A model generated the notes under the pieces. The model did no database searches, was not told the DNA's origin, and worked only from the letters and a program-made list of their open reading frames with translations. The position numbers were made by a program, and so were the translations under genes. Source: Lichenicoccus sp964242335 (GTDB taxonomy: Bacteria > Pseudomonadota > Alphaproteobacteria > Acetobacterales > Acetobacteraceae). From it: DNA of 64,000 bases. Location: positions 1 to 64,000 of the forward strand of contig CAXTAY010000009.1 of assembly GCA_964242335.1 (NCBI GenBank), given 5' to 3'. This document shows positions 26,564 to 35,203 of the stretch, piece by piece; the stretch's first letter is position 1; every line of letters begins with the position of its first letter.

Positions 26564-27724
26564 ATGCACGTGTTCGATTACGCCGACCACTTCATCCAGC
26601 AGCTGGTCCGCACGCACGATCCGGGCCGGCCGATGCAGATCGAGCTGCATCCCGGCCTGCACTGCGACCGCTACCAGTGCCCGCATTGTTTCGGCCACGG
26701 CCAGCGGCCGCTCGCGGGGCGGCTGCTCGCCGCCGGCGAGATCGCCTCTGCCCTCGACGAGGTGGCGCCCAGCGATCCGCTGATCGTCATGTCCGGGGTC
26801 ACGACCGAGCCGCTGACCCATCCGGAGGCGGCCGGGATCATCGGCGCGATCCGCTCGCGCAACCTCAGGCTCGGTCTCTACACCAAGGGCTTGCGCTTCG
26901 ACGGCGCGTGCACCGAGGCACTGCTGCAGGGCGACGCCGAGTGCTTCGTCACCTTCTCCCTCGACGCCTTCAACGCCCGCGACTACCAGGCGCTGCACGC
27001 GATCAAATCCGGCGGCGCCGGTCGCGGCGAGGGTACGCCAGGAGAGGGCTACTACGACCGCGTCTGCGCCAACATCGCCGCGCTCTACGAGGAGAAGCGG
27101 CGCCGTGGCCACCACACGCAGCTGCGCATCGCCATCCTGCTGTTCCGTGAGACCATCACCGACGATCTCGAAGCCAACCTGCGGCCGCTGACGGAGGTGT
27201 CGGACCTGGTCCGTCTCGCGGTGGCACAGGATCGCAACGACGGAAGTCGGGTCGGCAACCTGCCGGAGCAGCGGGAAGCGCTGCTGCACGGTCTCGCCGC
27301 CCGCTTCCGCGGCAATCCGAAGATCCGGGTGCTCGCCGACACCGCGGTGCCGGTGCGCGCGACCAGCTTCACCCGCTGCCATACGCAGCGCTTCCAGGTG
27401 ACCATCGACAAGTCCGGCAACCTCTATCCCTGCCCGCAGGTCGCGGTCTCGCCCTACGGCCACCTCGCCTACGGCAACCTGCGCTCCGGCTCCCTGGTCA
27501 GCCTGCTGCGCTCCTTCGAGCGGCGGCAGCTGTTCGACCGCGACGTGACCTCGTCGATGCGCTGCCGTATCTGCGACCGCAAGGACGAGGCGATCAACCG
27601 CACGCTCGGACACGCGGATCCGCCGCCTGCGGACGCCGCATATGCACCCGGTCCGGCAATGGCCCTCGGACTAGCGACCGCCGACATCGACAGCCGCGGA
27701 GGCATCGAACCGGTGCATGCCTGA
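26564..27724 (+). CDS. Radical SAM enzyme with SPASM-like C-terminus, unknown reaction
   Basis: A 386-residue iron-sulfur enzyme. The N-terminal cluster motif is HCDRYQCPHC, with Cys34, Cys39 and Cys42: spacing CX4CX2C rather than the canonical CX3CX2C. After the barrel (VMSGVTTEPL, LGLYTKGLRF, FVTFSLDAFN) come Cys272, then IDKSGNLYPCPQVAV with Cys290, and MRCRICDRKDEA with Cys334 and Cys337, arranged like a SPASM/twitch auxiliary cluster. It shares an eight-base overlap with a Gfo/Idh/MocA oxidoreductase gene. Relatives modify peptides, sugars or cofactors; no precursor peptide is evident nearby. The start has ggggtgg five bases upstream. Confidence 0.8.
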   Translation: MHVFDYADHFIQQLVRTHDPGRPMQIELHPGLHCDRYQCPHCFGHGQRPLAGRLLAAGEIASALDEVAPSDPLIVMSGVTTEPLTHPEAAGIIGAIRSRNLRLGLYTKGLRFDGACTEALLQGDAECFVTFSLDAFNARDYQALHAIKSGGAGRGEGTPGEGYYDRVCANIAALYEEKRRRGHHTQLRIAILLFRETITDDLEANLRPLTEVSDLVRLAVAQDRNDGSRVGNLPEQREALLHGLAARFRGNPKIRVLADTAVPVRATSFTRCHTQRFQVTIDKSGNLYPCPQVAVSPYGHLAYGNLRSGSLVSLLRSFERRQLFDRDVTSSMRCRICDRKDEAINRTLGHADPPPADAAYAPGPAMALGLATADIDSRGGIEPVHA

Positions 27725-28808
27725 TCCGGGGCATGATCCGGGGCGTGATCTGGGGCCTGGTCGCGGGTCCGAGCGGACGCTGGCCTGGGGCATCATCGGC
27801 ACCGGGCGCATCGCGCGGCAGTTCGCGCGCGCGCTGCCGCACAGCCGGCGCGGCCGCCTGGCCGCGGTGTCGAGCCGCTCGGCCGCGCCACCCGGCGAGG
27901 AGTTCGCTGGCGCGCGGCTGCATCACGGCAGCGACGCCCTGCTCGCCGATGCCGAGGTGCAGGCGGTCTATATCGCGACCCCGCACCCGACGCACGCCGG
28001 CCTCGCCTGCCGCGCGGCGGCGGCCGGAAAGCACATCCTCTGCGAGAAGCCGATCGCGATGGACGCGTCGGAAGCGGGCACCGCGATCGAGGCCGCGCGT
28101 CGCCACGACGTGCTGCTGATGGAGGCCTTCATGTACCGGGTGCAGCCGCAGACCGCGCGGCTGATCGAGCTGCTGCGCTCGGGCGCCATCGGCACGCCGC
28201 TGCTGATCCAGGCGAGCTTCGGCTACCACAAGCCGTTCGACGCCGGCTCGCGCTACTTCGCGGCCGCACTCGGCGGCGGCGGCATCCTCGATGTCGGCGG
28301 CTACTGCACCTCGATGGCCCGCCTGATCGCCGGCGTCGCGCACGGCCTGCCCTTCCTCGACCCCGAGACGGTGCAGGCCGCGGCCCGGATCGGCGCCAGC
28401 CTGGTGGACGAGGTGTCCGTCGCCACCCTCGGGTTCACCGGCGGGATCCTGGCACAGCTCTCGGTGAGCGTGGCGCTGGCGCAGGAGAACCTGGTGCGCA
28501 TCACCGGCACCGAGCGGCAGCTCGAGCTGGCCTCGCCGTGGTTCTGCAGCGGCCGTTACGGCGGGCGCTCCAGCCTCACGCTGCGCGACCTGCGGCAGCT
28601 GGACGGCGCGGTCGAGGAGATCGTCGTCGAGACCGACGACTGGCTCTACGCCATAGAGGCGGACGCGGCGGCGGCGGCGATCGGCCGGCGCGAGGCGGCC
28701 TGGCCGGGGATGACCCCGGCCGACAGCCTGGGCAACATGCGAACCCTCGATCGCTGGCGGGCGGCGGCCGGACTGCCGCCGGCGCGCGATCGCGCCTCGC
28801 CCGCCTGA
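27717..28808 (+). CDS. Gfo/Idh/MocA family NAD(P)-dependent oxidoreductase
   Basis: A 363-residue sugar-type oxidoreductase: Rossmann motif GIIGTGRIA at about 25-33, YIATPHPTH, the cofactor/catalytic motif CEKPIAM with Lys111, and GGGGILDVGGYCTSMARL, whose placement matches the family's C-terminal alpha/beta domain; the closest style is dihydrodiol dehydrogenase or 1,5-anhydrofructose reductase. The first 20 residues are low-complexity, created by 12-bp repeats, and are not part of the fold. It overlaps the radical SAM gene, so the pair is co-translated; joint processing of one sugar-like substrate is a plausible inference. Confidence 0.88.
   Translation: MPDPGHDPGRDLGPGRGSERTLAWGIIGTGRIARQFARALPHSRRGRLAAVSSRSAAPPGEEFAGARLHHGSDALLADAEVQAVYIATPHPTHAGLACRAAAAGKHILCEKPIAMDASEAGTAIEAARRHDVLLMEAFMYRVQPQTARLIELLRSGAIGTPLLIQASFGYHKPFDAGSRYFAAALGGGGILDVGGYCTSMARLIAGVAHGLPFLDPETVQAAARIGASLVDEVSVATLGFTGGILAQLSVSVALAQENLVRITGTERQLELASPWFCSGRYGGRSSLTLRDLRQLDGAVEEIVVETDDWLYAIEADAAAAAIGRREAAWPGMTPADSLGNMRTLDRWRAAAGLPPARDRASPA
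27722..27757. repeat. Three 12-bp tandem repeats at an overlapping gene junction
   Basis: tgatccggggca, tgatccggggcg and tgatctggggcc follow each other without gap. The first unit contains the radical SAM stop codon. All three lie in the first codons of the next gene, producing the GHDPGRDLGPG stretch. Confidence 0.8.
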
Positions 28809-28828
28809 CCCATGCCCGGAGGCTGTCG

Positions 28829-29248
28829 GTGCCGATGATCCGCATGCTCGGCCACCAGGAGGCGGCGCGGGCGATCGAGGCGATCCGGGCGACGCTGGAC
28901 CAGCGCCGCGACGCCGCGGTGGTCGCGGTCTGCGACGCGCAGGGCGAGCTGGTCGCGCTGCTGCGGCTCGACGCGGCGCCGGTGAGCGCGGTGCCGGTCG
29001 CGATCAACAAGGCCTACACCGCCGCCCGTCTGCGCCGGCCCTCGCGCGCCGTCGGCGACGCGATACGCGATCCTGCGCGCGGCGTCAGCGCCGCGTTCTA
29101 CGGCGACCGGCGGATCGTCGGCTGGGCCGGCGGGTTGCCGGTGACGGCGGACGGCGCCACCATCGGCGCGATCGGCGTCAGCGGCATGTCGCAGCAGCTG
29201 GACGAGGAGATGGCCGCGATCGGGGTCGCGGCGATCGAGCCCGGATGA
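28829..29248 (+). CDS. GlcG/HbpS family (DUF336) protein
   Basis: A 139-residue single-domain protein of the heme-degrading/GlcG-like family. It has the typical run VVAVCDAQGELVALLRLDAA, the INKAYTAARLRRPS helix and the glycine-rich GGLPVTADGATIGAIGVSGM. Members bind heme or corrinoid-like ligands, or have unknown small-molecule roles beside dehydrogenases. GTG 28829 is chosen because GGAGG is six bases upstream; ATG 28835 in the same frame is also possible. Its stop overlaps the ATG of the protease gene (ATGA). Confidence 0.85.
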   Translation: MPMIRMLGHQEAARAIEAIRATLDQRRDAAVVAVCDAQGELVALLRLDAAPVSAVPVAINKAYTAARLRRPSRAVGDAIRDPARGVSAAFYGDRRIVGWAGGLPVTADGATIGAIGVSGMSQQLDEEMAAIGVAAIEPG

Positions 29249-30180
29249 ACGACGTCCGGCGGCGCCTGGCCGCACTCGCCCTGCTGCTGGCCCTCGGCGC
29301 CGCAGGTCCGGATCCCGCGCCGGTGCAGCTGAGCGACAGCCGGCTGGCCGCCCCTGCGGGCGGCACGGAGTCCTTCGCGACCTCCGAGGACCGCTCGGCC
29401 CGGCTGACCATTCCGGTGCGGGTCGATGGCCAGGGTCCCTATCCGTTCGTGGTCGATACCGGCGCCAACCGCTCGGTGATCTCGCGCGAGCTGGCGATCA
29501 CCCTGAAGCTTCCGCCGGGACCTCAGGTGGCGCTCGACGACGCGCTGGTCCACGAGCGCGTGGACACCGTGCTGATCGACCGTCTCGATGTCGGCCGCCG
29601 GCAGATCCGCGCCCTGGACGCTCCCGTACTTCCGGCCAGGGATCTCGGCGCCGACGGCATGCTCGGCATCGACAGCCTGCGCGGCCAGCACGTGGTGCTG
29701 GACTTCAAGGGTAAGCGGCTGCTGGTCGCGCCGTCCGGCACCGCGAACGACGACTTCACCGCGAACGCCACGATCGTCGAGGGACGCCGGCGTTTCGGGC
29801 AGCTGGTCCTGGTCGACGCCGAGAGCCAGACCAAGCCGGTCTTCGTCATCCTGGACTCCGGCGCGCAGAACACGATCGGCAACGACGCGCTGCGCCGGCT
29901 GATGCGCTTCGGCACCAGACGCGGCGCCACGCTGCCGGTCGACCGTCTGATCAGCGTGACCGGCAGGCAGACCCCCGTCGAGATCGACGAGATGCCCGAG
30001 ATCCGTCTCGGCGAGGTCACCATCCAGCACGCGCCGGTGGCCTATGCCAGCCTGCACACCTTCACCCAGTTCGGCCTCGACGACAGGCCGGCGCTGCTGC
30101 TCGGGATGGACGTGCTGCGCGTGTTCCGCAGCGTGTCGATCGACTTCCGCAGGCGGGAGGTGCTGTTCGTGCTGCGCTGA
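29245..30180 (+). CDS. Exported retropepsin-like aspartic protease
   Basis: A 311-residue protein with an N-terminal signal sequence (LAALALLLALGAAG) and two aspartic protease half-domains in one chain: VVDTGANRSV with Asp71 and VILDSGAQNTI with Asp204, each followed by an LLGID/LLGMD-type loop (MLGIDSLRG, LLGMDVLRV). A tandem arrangement lets a single chain form the two-Asp active site that retroviral proteases make by dimerising. It is probably periplasmic; substrate unknown. It is last in the radical SAM operon and convergent with pheA. Confidence 0.82.
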   Translation: MNDVRRRLAALALLLALGAAGPDPAPVQLSDSRLAAPAGGTESFATSEDRSARLTIPVRVDGQGPYPFVVDTGANRSVISRELAITLKLPPGPQVALDDALVHERVDTVLIDRLDVGRRQIRALDAPVLPARDLGADGMLGIDSLRGQHVVLDFKGKRLLVAPSGTANDDFTANATIVEGRRRFGQLVLVDAESQTKPVFVILDSGAQNTIGNDALRRLMRFGTRRGATLPVDRLISVTGRQTPVEIDEMPEIRLGEVTIQHAPVAYASLHTFTQFGLDDRPALLLGMDVLRVFRSVSIDFRRREVLFVLR

Positions 30181-30230
30181 GCCGTCGGAGGCGGCTCAGG
30201 TCGTGGGTCGCCGGGCGGCGGCGCCGCGGC

Positions 30231-31076
30231 TCACGGCTGGTCGGCGCGGGCGCGGAACGACGATCGCGGATAGACGCCGAGGATGCGTGTCTCGTCGGAG
30301 AAGAAGCGCAGCTCGTCGAGCGCGCGCCGCGGTCCGGGATCGTCGGGGTGGCCGTCCACGTCGGCCATGAACTGGGTCGCGGTGAAGGCGCCGTCGAGCA
30401 TGTAGCTCTCCAGCCGGGTCATGTTGACGCCGTTGGTGGCGAAGCCGCCCATCGCCTTGTAGAGCGCGGCGGGCACGTTGCGGACCCGAAAGAGGATCGT
30501 CGTCATCGTGCCCGGCGTCCCGTCGGTGGGCCACCGCGGCTCGCGCGCGGCGACGTAGAAGCGCGTGGTGTTGTGCGCGGCGTCCTCGACGTTGCGTCGC
30601 AGGATCTGCAGCCCGTTCAGCTCGGCGGCCAGCGACGAGGCCACCGCGGCCTCCTCCCTGCGGCCCCACTTCGCCACCAGCGCCGCGGAGCCCGCGGTGT
30701 CCGCCTCGATCACCGGGGTGAGCCCGAGCTCGCGGATCAGGCGGCGCACCTGGCTCATCGCCACCGGATGGGTGTGCAGCCGCCGGAGTTCGGCGATCGA
30801 CACCCCCGGCAACCCGATCAGGCAGTGCTCCACGCGCTGGAAGTGCTCGCCCACGATGTGCAACCCGGCCTCGGGCAGCAGCGCGTGGATGTCCGGAACC
30901 CGTCCGGCGAGGCTGTTCTCGCAGGCCAGCATGCCGAGATCCGCACCGCCGTCATGCACGGTCTCGATCGCGGTGGCGAAGGTGTCGCACGGCACCGTCT
31001 CCCAGCCCGGATAGGCGGTGCGGCAGGCGAGGTCGGAATAGGCGCCCCGCTCGCCCTGGAAGGCGATGCGGTTCAC
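30231..31076 (-). CDS. pheA: Prephenate dehydratase
   Basis: Converts prephenate to phenylpyruvate in phenylalanine synthesis. The 281-residue monofunctional protein has NRIAFQGERGAYSDLA at the start, the CENSLAG and HNTTRF motifs of the catalytic domain (Thr of NTTRF is catalytic) and a C-terminal ACT domain (FRVRNVPAALYKAMGGFATN, NMTRLESY) that binds phenylalanine for feedback control. In most family members the third motif reads ESRP in the ACT region; here it is ESYM. GTG 31076 overlaps the kdsB stop (GTGA). Confidence 0.94.
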   Translation of the reverse strand: MNRIAFQGERGAYSDLACRTAYPGWETVPCDTFATAIETVHDGGADLGMLACENSLAGRVPDIHALLPEAGLHIVGEHFQRVEHCLIGLPGVSIAELRRLHTHPVAMSQVRRLIRELGLTPVIEADTAGSAALVAKWGRREEAAVASSLAAELNGLQILRRNVEDAAHNTTRFYVAAREPRWPTDGTPGTMTTILFRVRNVPAALYKAMGGFATNGVNMTRLESYMLDGAFTATQFMADVDGHPDDPGPRRALDELRFFSDETRILGVYPRSSFRARADQP

Positions 31077-31831
31077 GCGCTGTCCCCCGATGCCAGCCGG
31101 TCGCGGGCGCGCGCGAGATCCGCCGGGGTGTCCACGCCGAACGGCGCCTCCGCCACACGCGCCGCACCGATGCGCAGCCCCGCCTCCAGGGCACGCAGCT
31201 GTTCTAGCTTCTCGCGCCGCTCCAGGGCACTCTCCGGCAGGGCGACGAAGCGCGCCAGGGCGGCACGCCGATACGCATAGACGCCGATATGGTGCCAGAG
31301 CGGCCCGTCGCCCGACGGGACCGCCGCGCGCGAGAAATACAGCACCGTGGCACTCGAGGCGCCGGCCGCGAAGGCGCAGGCCGCCTTGACCACGGAGGCG
31401 GCCGCGGCCTCCTGCGGCGTGGTGATCGGCGTCACCAGGGTGGCGATGTCGAAGCCCGGGTCGAAGCCCGGATGGTCCAGCGGCGTCAGCACCGTCCGCA
31501 GGTCGCACGGCGGCAGTCCCGGCAGGTCGCCCTGGAGGTTGATGATCACGTCGTGCGCGCCGTCCGGATCGAGCAGCCGCGCCGCCGCGTGCACGCGGTC
31601 GGACCCGGACGGAAGCTCTGGCGGCGTCATCACCACCCGGCCGCCGGCAGCGCGCACCACCGCCGCCACCTCCGCGTCGCAGGCGGCGACCGCCACCGGC
31701 CCGATCGCGGCCAGGCAGGCGCGCTCCAGCACGTGCAGGATCATCGGGCGGCCGGCGATGTCGGCGAGCGGCTTGCCCGGCAGGCGCGTGGAGGCCATCC
31801 GGGCGGGGATCAGCACCAGGGGATTCATCAC
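31073..31831 (-). CDS. kdsB: 3-deoxy-manno-octulosonate cytidylyltransferase
   Basis: Activates KDO with CTP for lipopolysaccharide core assembly, so the cell has an LPS outer membrane. The 252-residue protein has LIPARMASTRLPGKPLADI at about 7-25, SGSDRVHAAAR, INLQGDLPGL (usually VNVQGDEP), and HHIGVYAYRRAALARF. The order kdsB-pheA, opposite a cytochrome c gene, is conserved in many alphaproteobacteria. It has no obvious Shine-Dalgarno. Confidence 0.94.
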   Translation of the reverse strand: MMNPLVLIPARMASTRLPGKPLADIAGRPMILHVLERACLAAIGPVAVAACDAEVAAVVRAAGGRVVMTPPELPSGSDRVHAAARLLDPDGAHDVIINLQGDLPGLPPCDLRTVLTPLDHPGFDPGFDIATLVTPITTPQEAAAASVVKAACAFAAGASSATVLYFSRAAVPSGDGPLWHHIGVYAYRRAALARFVALPESALERREKLEQLRALEAGLRIGAARVAEAPFGVDTPADLARARDRLASGDSA

Positions 31832-32007
31832 GTCGGCGGCGGCTCGGCTACGGGGGCTGCGGCACGATTGCGGCCCGGCTAGGCTTCACATCGGCTCGGG
31901 CGCACCTTAGGAACGTGTCGCGGATAGCGCAACCGTGGCCCCGGGGTCGCGCTGCGGGACGGCCGGACGCGTAAACGGCGAGAGCGGAAAAGGATCGGCT
32001 GGACGGC

Positions 32008-33030
32008 ATGGACAGCACCGAACTGAACAAGATCATGGCGGCGTTCCTGACCGCCGGCATCGTCTTCGGCCTGGGCGGCGTGCTCGGGGGCAAGCTGATC
32101 CATTCCGAACACCCCGAAAAACCTGCCTTCGTCATCGCCAGCGCCTTGCCCGAGGGCGTCCCCGCCGGCCCCAGGCAGGTGCCGATCGCGGCCCTGCTGG
32201 CGAGCGCCGACCCCGCCCGCGGCGGCGGCGACGCGGCCCGGCAGTGCGCCTCCTGCCACAGCTTCACCAAGGGAGGCGCCACCCTGGTCGGGCCCAACCT
32301 CTACAACATGATCGGCGCCCCGATCGCCGAGAGTGCCAGCTACGAGTTCTCCACGTCGCTGAAGGCGCACAAGGGCAAGTGGACCTTCGAGGAGATGAGC
32401 GCCTGGCTCAAGGATCCCAAGGGCTACGCGTCCGGCACCAAGATGGCGTTCGCCGGCATCAACAGCGACAAGCAGCGCGCCGACGTGGTCGACTACCTGC
32501 GCACCCTGTCCGACAGCCCGCTGCCGCTGCCGCCGGTGCCCAAGCAGGCGCCGGCCCAGGCGGTCGCCGACAACGGTGCGCCCGCCTCGGCGGCGGCCGC
32601 CGGACCCACTTTCGTCGATCTGGTCCGCACCGCGGACGTGGGCGTCGGCCAGCAGGCCTCGCAGCGCTACTGCGGCGCCTGTCACAGCTTCGACCAGGGC
32701 GGCTCCAACATGGTCGGGCCGAACCTGTACGGCACCGTCAACAAGGCCATCGCGATGAGCGGGAGCTACAGCTACTCGGCAGCGCTCAAGGCGAAGCACG
32801 CCGCCTGGACCTACGACAACCTCAATGCCTGGCTGGTCGATCCCAAGGGCTACGCGCCCGGCACCAAGATGAGCTTCGCCGGCATCCCCAGCGAGAAGCA
32901 GCGCGCCGCCGTCGTCGCCTACCTGCGCAGCCTGGCGCCGAACCCGGCACCGCTTCCCGGCAGCGGGCCCGGCGGCGCCGACGCGGCCGGGCAGAAGGCG
33001 GCGAGCAACCAGAAGGCGGCCGGCAAATAG
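32008..33030 (+). CDS. Membrane-anchored tandem diheme cytochrome c
   Basis: Electron carrier of 340 residues with an N-terminal membrane anchor (IMAAFLTAGIVFGLGGVLGG, uncleaved) and two class-I cytochrome c domains. Heme sites are CASCH (80-84) and CGACH (222-226); each domain carries the later GTKM axial methionine (SGTKMAFAG and PGTKMSFAG). The two domains are clearly an internal duplication (CHSF, VGPNLY, DPKGYA, KQRA and VVAYLR-like segments recur in order). The usual alphaproteobacterial protein (CycM-like) at this locus has one heme. It ends in a Gln/Lys/Ala tail. Confidence 0.92.
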   Translation: MDSTELNKIMAAFLTAGIVFGLGGVLGGKLIHSEHPEKPAFVIASALPEGVPAGPRQVPIAALLASADPARGGGDAARQCASCHSFTKGGATLVGPNLYNMIGAPIAESASYEFSTSLKAHKGKWTFEEMSAWLKDPKGYASGTKMAFAGINSDKQRADVVDYLRTLSDSPLPLPPVPKQAPAQAVADNGAPASAAAAGPTFVDLVRTADVGVGQQASQRYCGACHSFDQGGSNMVGPNLYGTVNKAIAMSGSYSYSAALKAKHAAWTYDNLNAWLVDPKGYAPGTKMSFAGIPSEKQRAAVVAYLRSLAPNPAPLPGSGPGGADAAGQKAASNQKAAGK

Positions 33031-33035
33031 GCGCG

Positions 33036-33848
33036 TTGCCGCCGGACCCGCCGCCCGATCACTGGCTGGCGGCGGCCGTCGCGGCGGCGGACGTGGCCGG
33101 GTGCGTCATCCGTCCGTTCTTCCGGATGCCGGTCGACGCCATCGACAAGGCCGACGACAGCCCGGTGACCGTCGCCGACCGCAGCGCCGAACGGGCGATG
33201 CGCGCGGTGCTCTCGGAACGTCTGCCGGAGCACGGCATCCTCGGCGAGGAGTTCGGCCTGGAGCGGCCGCAGGCGCGCTGGCGCTGGGTGCTCGATCCGC
33301 TGGACGGCACGCGCGCCTTCATCACCGGCCGGCCGAGCTTCGGGGTGCTGGTGGCGCTGCTGCAGGACGGGGAGCCGAGGCTGGGCGTGATCGACCAGCC
33401 GATCACCGGCGAGCGCTGGATCGGGCTCGCCGGCCAACCGACCCGGTTCCTCTCGACGAGCCTGCCGGGTGCGGCGCGCACCCGCGCCTGTGCCGGTCTG
33501 GCCCGTGCCGAGCTGTCCTGCACCTCGCCGGAGATGCTCGAGCCGCCGTTCCGGGCACCCTGGCACCGCCTGCGGTCGTCGGTGCGTCGCGCCTCCTGGG
33601 GCGGCGACTGCTACGCCTATGGCCTGCTGGCGCTGGGCCAGCTCGACATCATCGCCGAGTGCGGCATGAAGCCGTGGGACTGGGCGGCGCTGGTCCCGGT
33701 GGTCGAGGGCGCCGGCGGCCGCGTCACCGACTGGCAGGGAAGCCCGCTGCGCCAGGATGGCGACGGCACCGTGCTCGCGGTCGGCGATCCGACGCTGCTG
33801 GCGCCTGCGGTCGAGGCGCTGGCGGCCGCGTCGGGCGATCCTGCCTGA
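33036..33848 (+). CDS. hisN: Inositol monophosphatase family protein, probable histidinol-phosphatase
   Basis: Magnesium-dependent phosphatase of about 270 residues. It shows the family metal motifs: GEEFG (about 69-73), WVLDPLDGTRAFITGRPSFG and KPWDWAALVPVVEGAGG. The GTRAFITG variant is typical of HisN-type histidinol phosphatases rather than suhB. The only upstream start in frame after the cytochrome stop is TTG 33036, six bases downstream of it, so it probably forms an operon with the cytochrome gene. Confidence 0.83.
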   Translation: MPPDPPPDHWLAAAVAAADVAGCVIRPFFRMPVDAIDKADDSPVTVADRSAERAMRAVLSERLPEHGILGEEFGLERPQARWRWVLDPLDGTRAFITGRPSFGVLVALLQDGEPRLGVIDQPITGERWIGLAGQPTRFLSTSLPGAARTRACAGLARAELSCTSPEMLEPPFRAPWHRLRSSVRRASWGGDCYAYGLLALGQLDIIAECGMKPWDWAALVPVVEGAGGRVTDWQGSPLRQDGDGTVLAVGDPTLLAPAVEALAAASGDPA

Positions 33849-33950
33849 GCGGATGGCAGCCATACCCGCCGACACCCTGGAAAGCCGGTCCGCACTCGGC
33901 TAACGGCTGTCGCCAAGCCACGCCCACGGGCAGCAGGAACGGAACGATCG

Positions 33951-35198
33951 ATGCCGAGCGAGCTCTCCCTGCCCAAGGACCGGATCAGGATCCTGCTGCT
34001 GGAGGGCGTGCACGAGAGCGCCGTCGAGCTGCTGGTCGCGTCCGGCTACTCCAACATCACCCGGCTGCCCGGCGCCCTCGAGGGCGATGCGTTGCGCGAC
34101 GCGCTCGATGGCGTGCACGTGCTCGGCATCCGCTCCCGCACCCAGCTCACGCCGGGGATGATCGAGGCGGCGCGCAAGCTGATCGCGGTCGGCTGCTTCT
34201 GCATCGGCACCAACCAGGTCGCCCTCGCCGAGGCCCGCGCCCGCGGCATCCCGGTGTTCAACGCGCCCTACAGCAACACGCGCTCGGTGGCCGAGCTGGT
34301 GATCGGCGAGATCATCATGCTGATGCGGCGCATCTTCCCCAAGTCGGTCGCCGCCCATGAAGGGGTCTGGGACAAGTCGAGCGCCAACAGCTGGGAGGTG
34401 CGCGGCAAGACGCTGGGCATCGTCGGCTACGGCAGCATCGGCAGCCAGCTCTCGGTGCTCGCCGAGGCGCTCGGCATGCGCGTCGTCTATCACGACGTGA
34501 TCGACAAGCTCGGGCACGGCAATGCCGGCGCGGCCGCCACCCTGGACGCGCTGCTGGCGCAGAGCGACGTCGTCAGCCTGCACGTCCCGCAGACGCCCGA
34601 CACCCGCGACCTGATCGGCGCCGCCCAGATCGCCCGGATGAAGCCGGGCAGCTTCCTGCTCAACAACGCGCGCGGCCAGGTGGTGGATCTCGCCGCCGTC
34701 GCCGACGCGCTGCGCACGGGCCAGCTGCTGGGAGCCGCGATCGATGTGTTCCCCGAGGAGCCGAGCAGCAACGCCGAGCGCTTCACCTCCCCGCTGCAGG
34801 GCCTCGACAACGTGATCCTGACCCCGCACATCGGCGGCTCGACGGCGGAGGCGCAGGACCGCATCGGCATCGAGGTGGCGCGCAAGCTGATCGCCTACAG
34901 CGACGTCGGCGCCACCCTGGGTGCGGTGAACTTCCCCGAGGTGCAGCTTCCGGCTCGCCCGCGCGGCACCCGCTTCATGCACGTGCATCACAACGTCCCG
35001 GGCATGCTGGGCAAGATCAACGACATCTTCTCGAGTGCGGGCATCAACATCGCCGCCCAGTATCTCGAGACCGACGCCGAGATCGGCTACGTCGTGGTCG
35101 AGGCCGACACCGACCGGGAGGACGCGACGCTGATCCTCGAGGCGCTGCGATCGCTCGACAGCACGATCCGGGCAAGGCTGTTGTATCAGCGGCGGTAG
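33951..35198 (+). CDS. serA: D-3-phosphoglycerate dehydrogenase
   Basis: First enzyme of serine synthesis, 415 residues. It has the substrate domain (LEGVHESAVELL), Rossmann motif GIVGYGSIGSQLS, VSLHVPQTPDTRDLIG, NNARGQVVD and the catalytic TPHIGGSTAEAQ with His, followed by a C-terminal ACT domain (RGTRFMHVHHNVPGMLGKI) for feedback by serine. Its length matches the shorter E. coli-type enzyme. It is followed directly by a four-hairpin element. Confidence 0.95.
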   Translation: MPSELSLPKDRIRILLLEGVHESAVELLVASGYSNITRLPGALEGDALRDALDGVHVLGIRSRTQLTPGMIEAARKLIAVGCFCIGTNQVALAEARARGIPVFNAPYSNTRSVAELVIGEIIMLMRRIFPKSVAAHEGVWDKSSANSWEVRGKTLGIVGYGSIGSQLSVLAEALGMRVVYHDVIDKLGHGNAGAAATLDALLAQSDVVSLHVPQTPDTRDLIGAAQIARMKPGSFLLNNARGQVVDLAAVADALRTGQLLGAAIDVFPEEPSSNAERFTSPLQGLDNVILTPHIGGSTAEAQDRIGIEVARKLIAYSDVGATLGAVNFPEVQLPARPRGTRFMHVHHNVPGMLGKINDIFSSAGINIAAQYLETDAEIGYVVVEADTDREDATLILEALRSLDSTIRARLLYQRR

Positions 35199-35203
35199 CA
35201 AGG

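Noticed and set aside
27722..27757. Programmed frameshift fusing the radical SAM and oxidoreductase proteins
   Set aside because: No slippery heptamer or following structure was evident, and the eight-base stop/start overlap explains the coupling.
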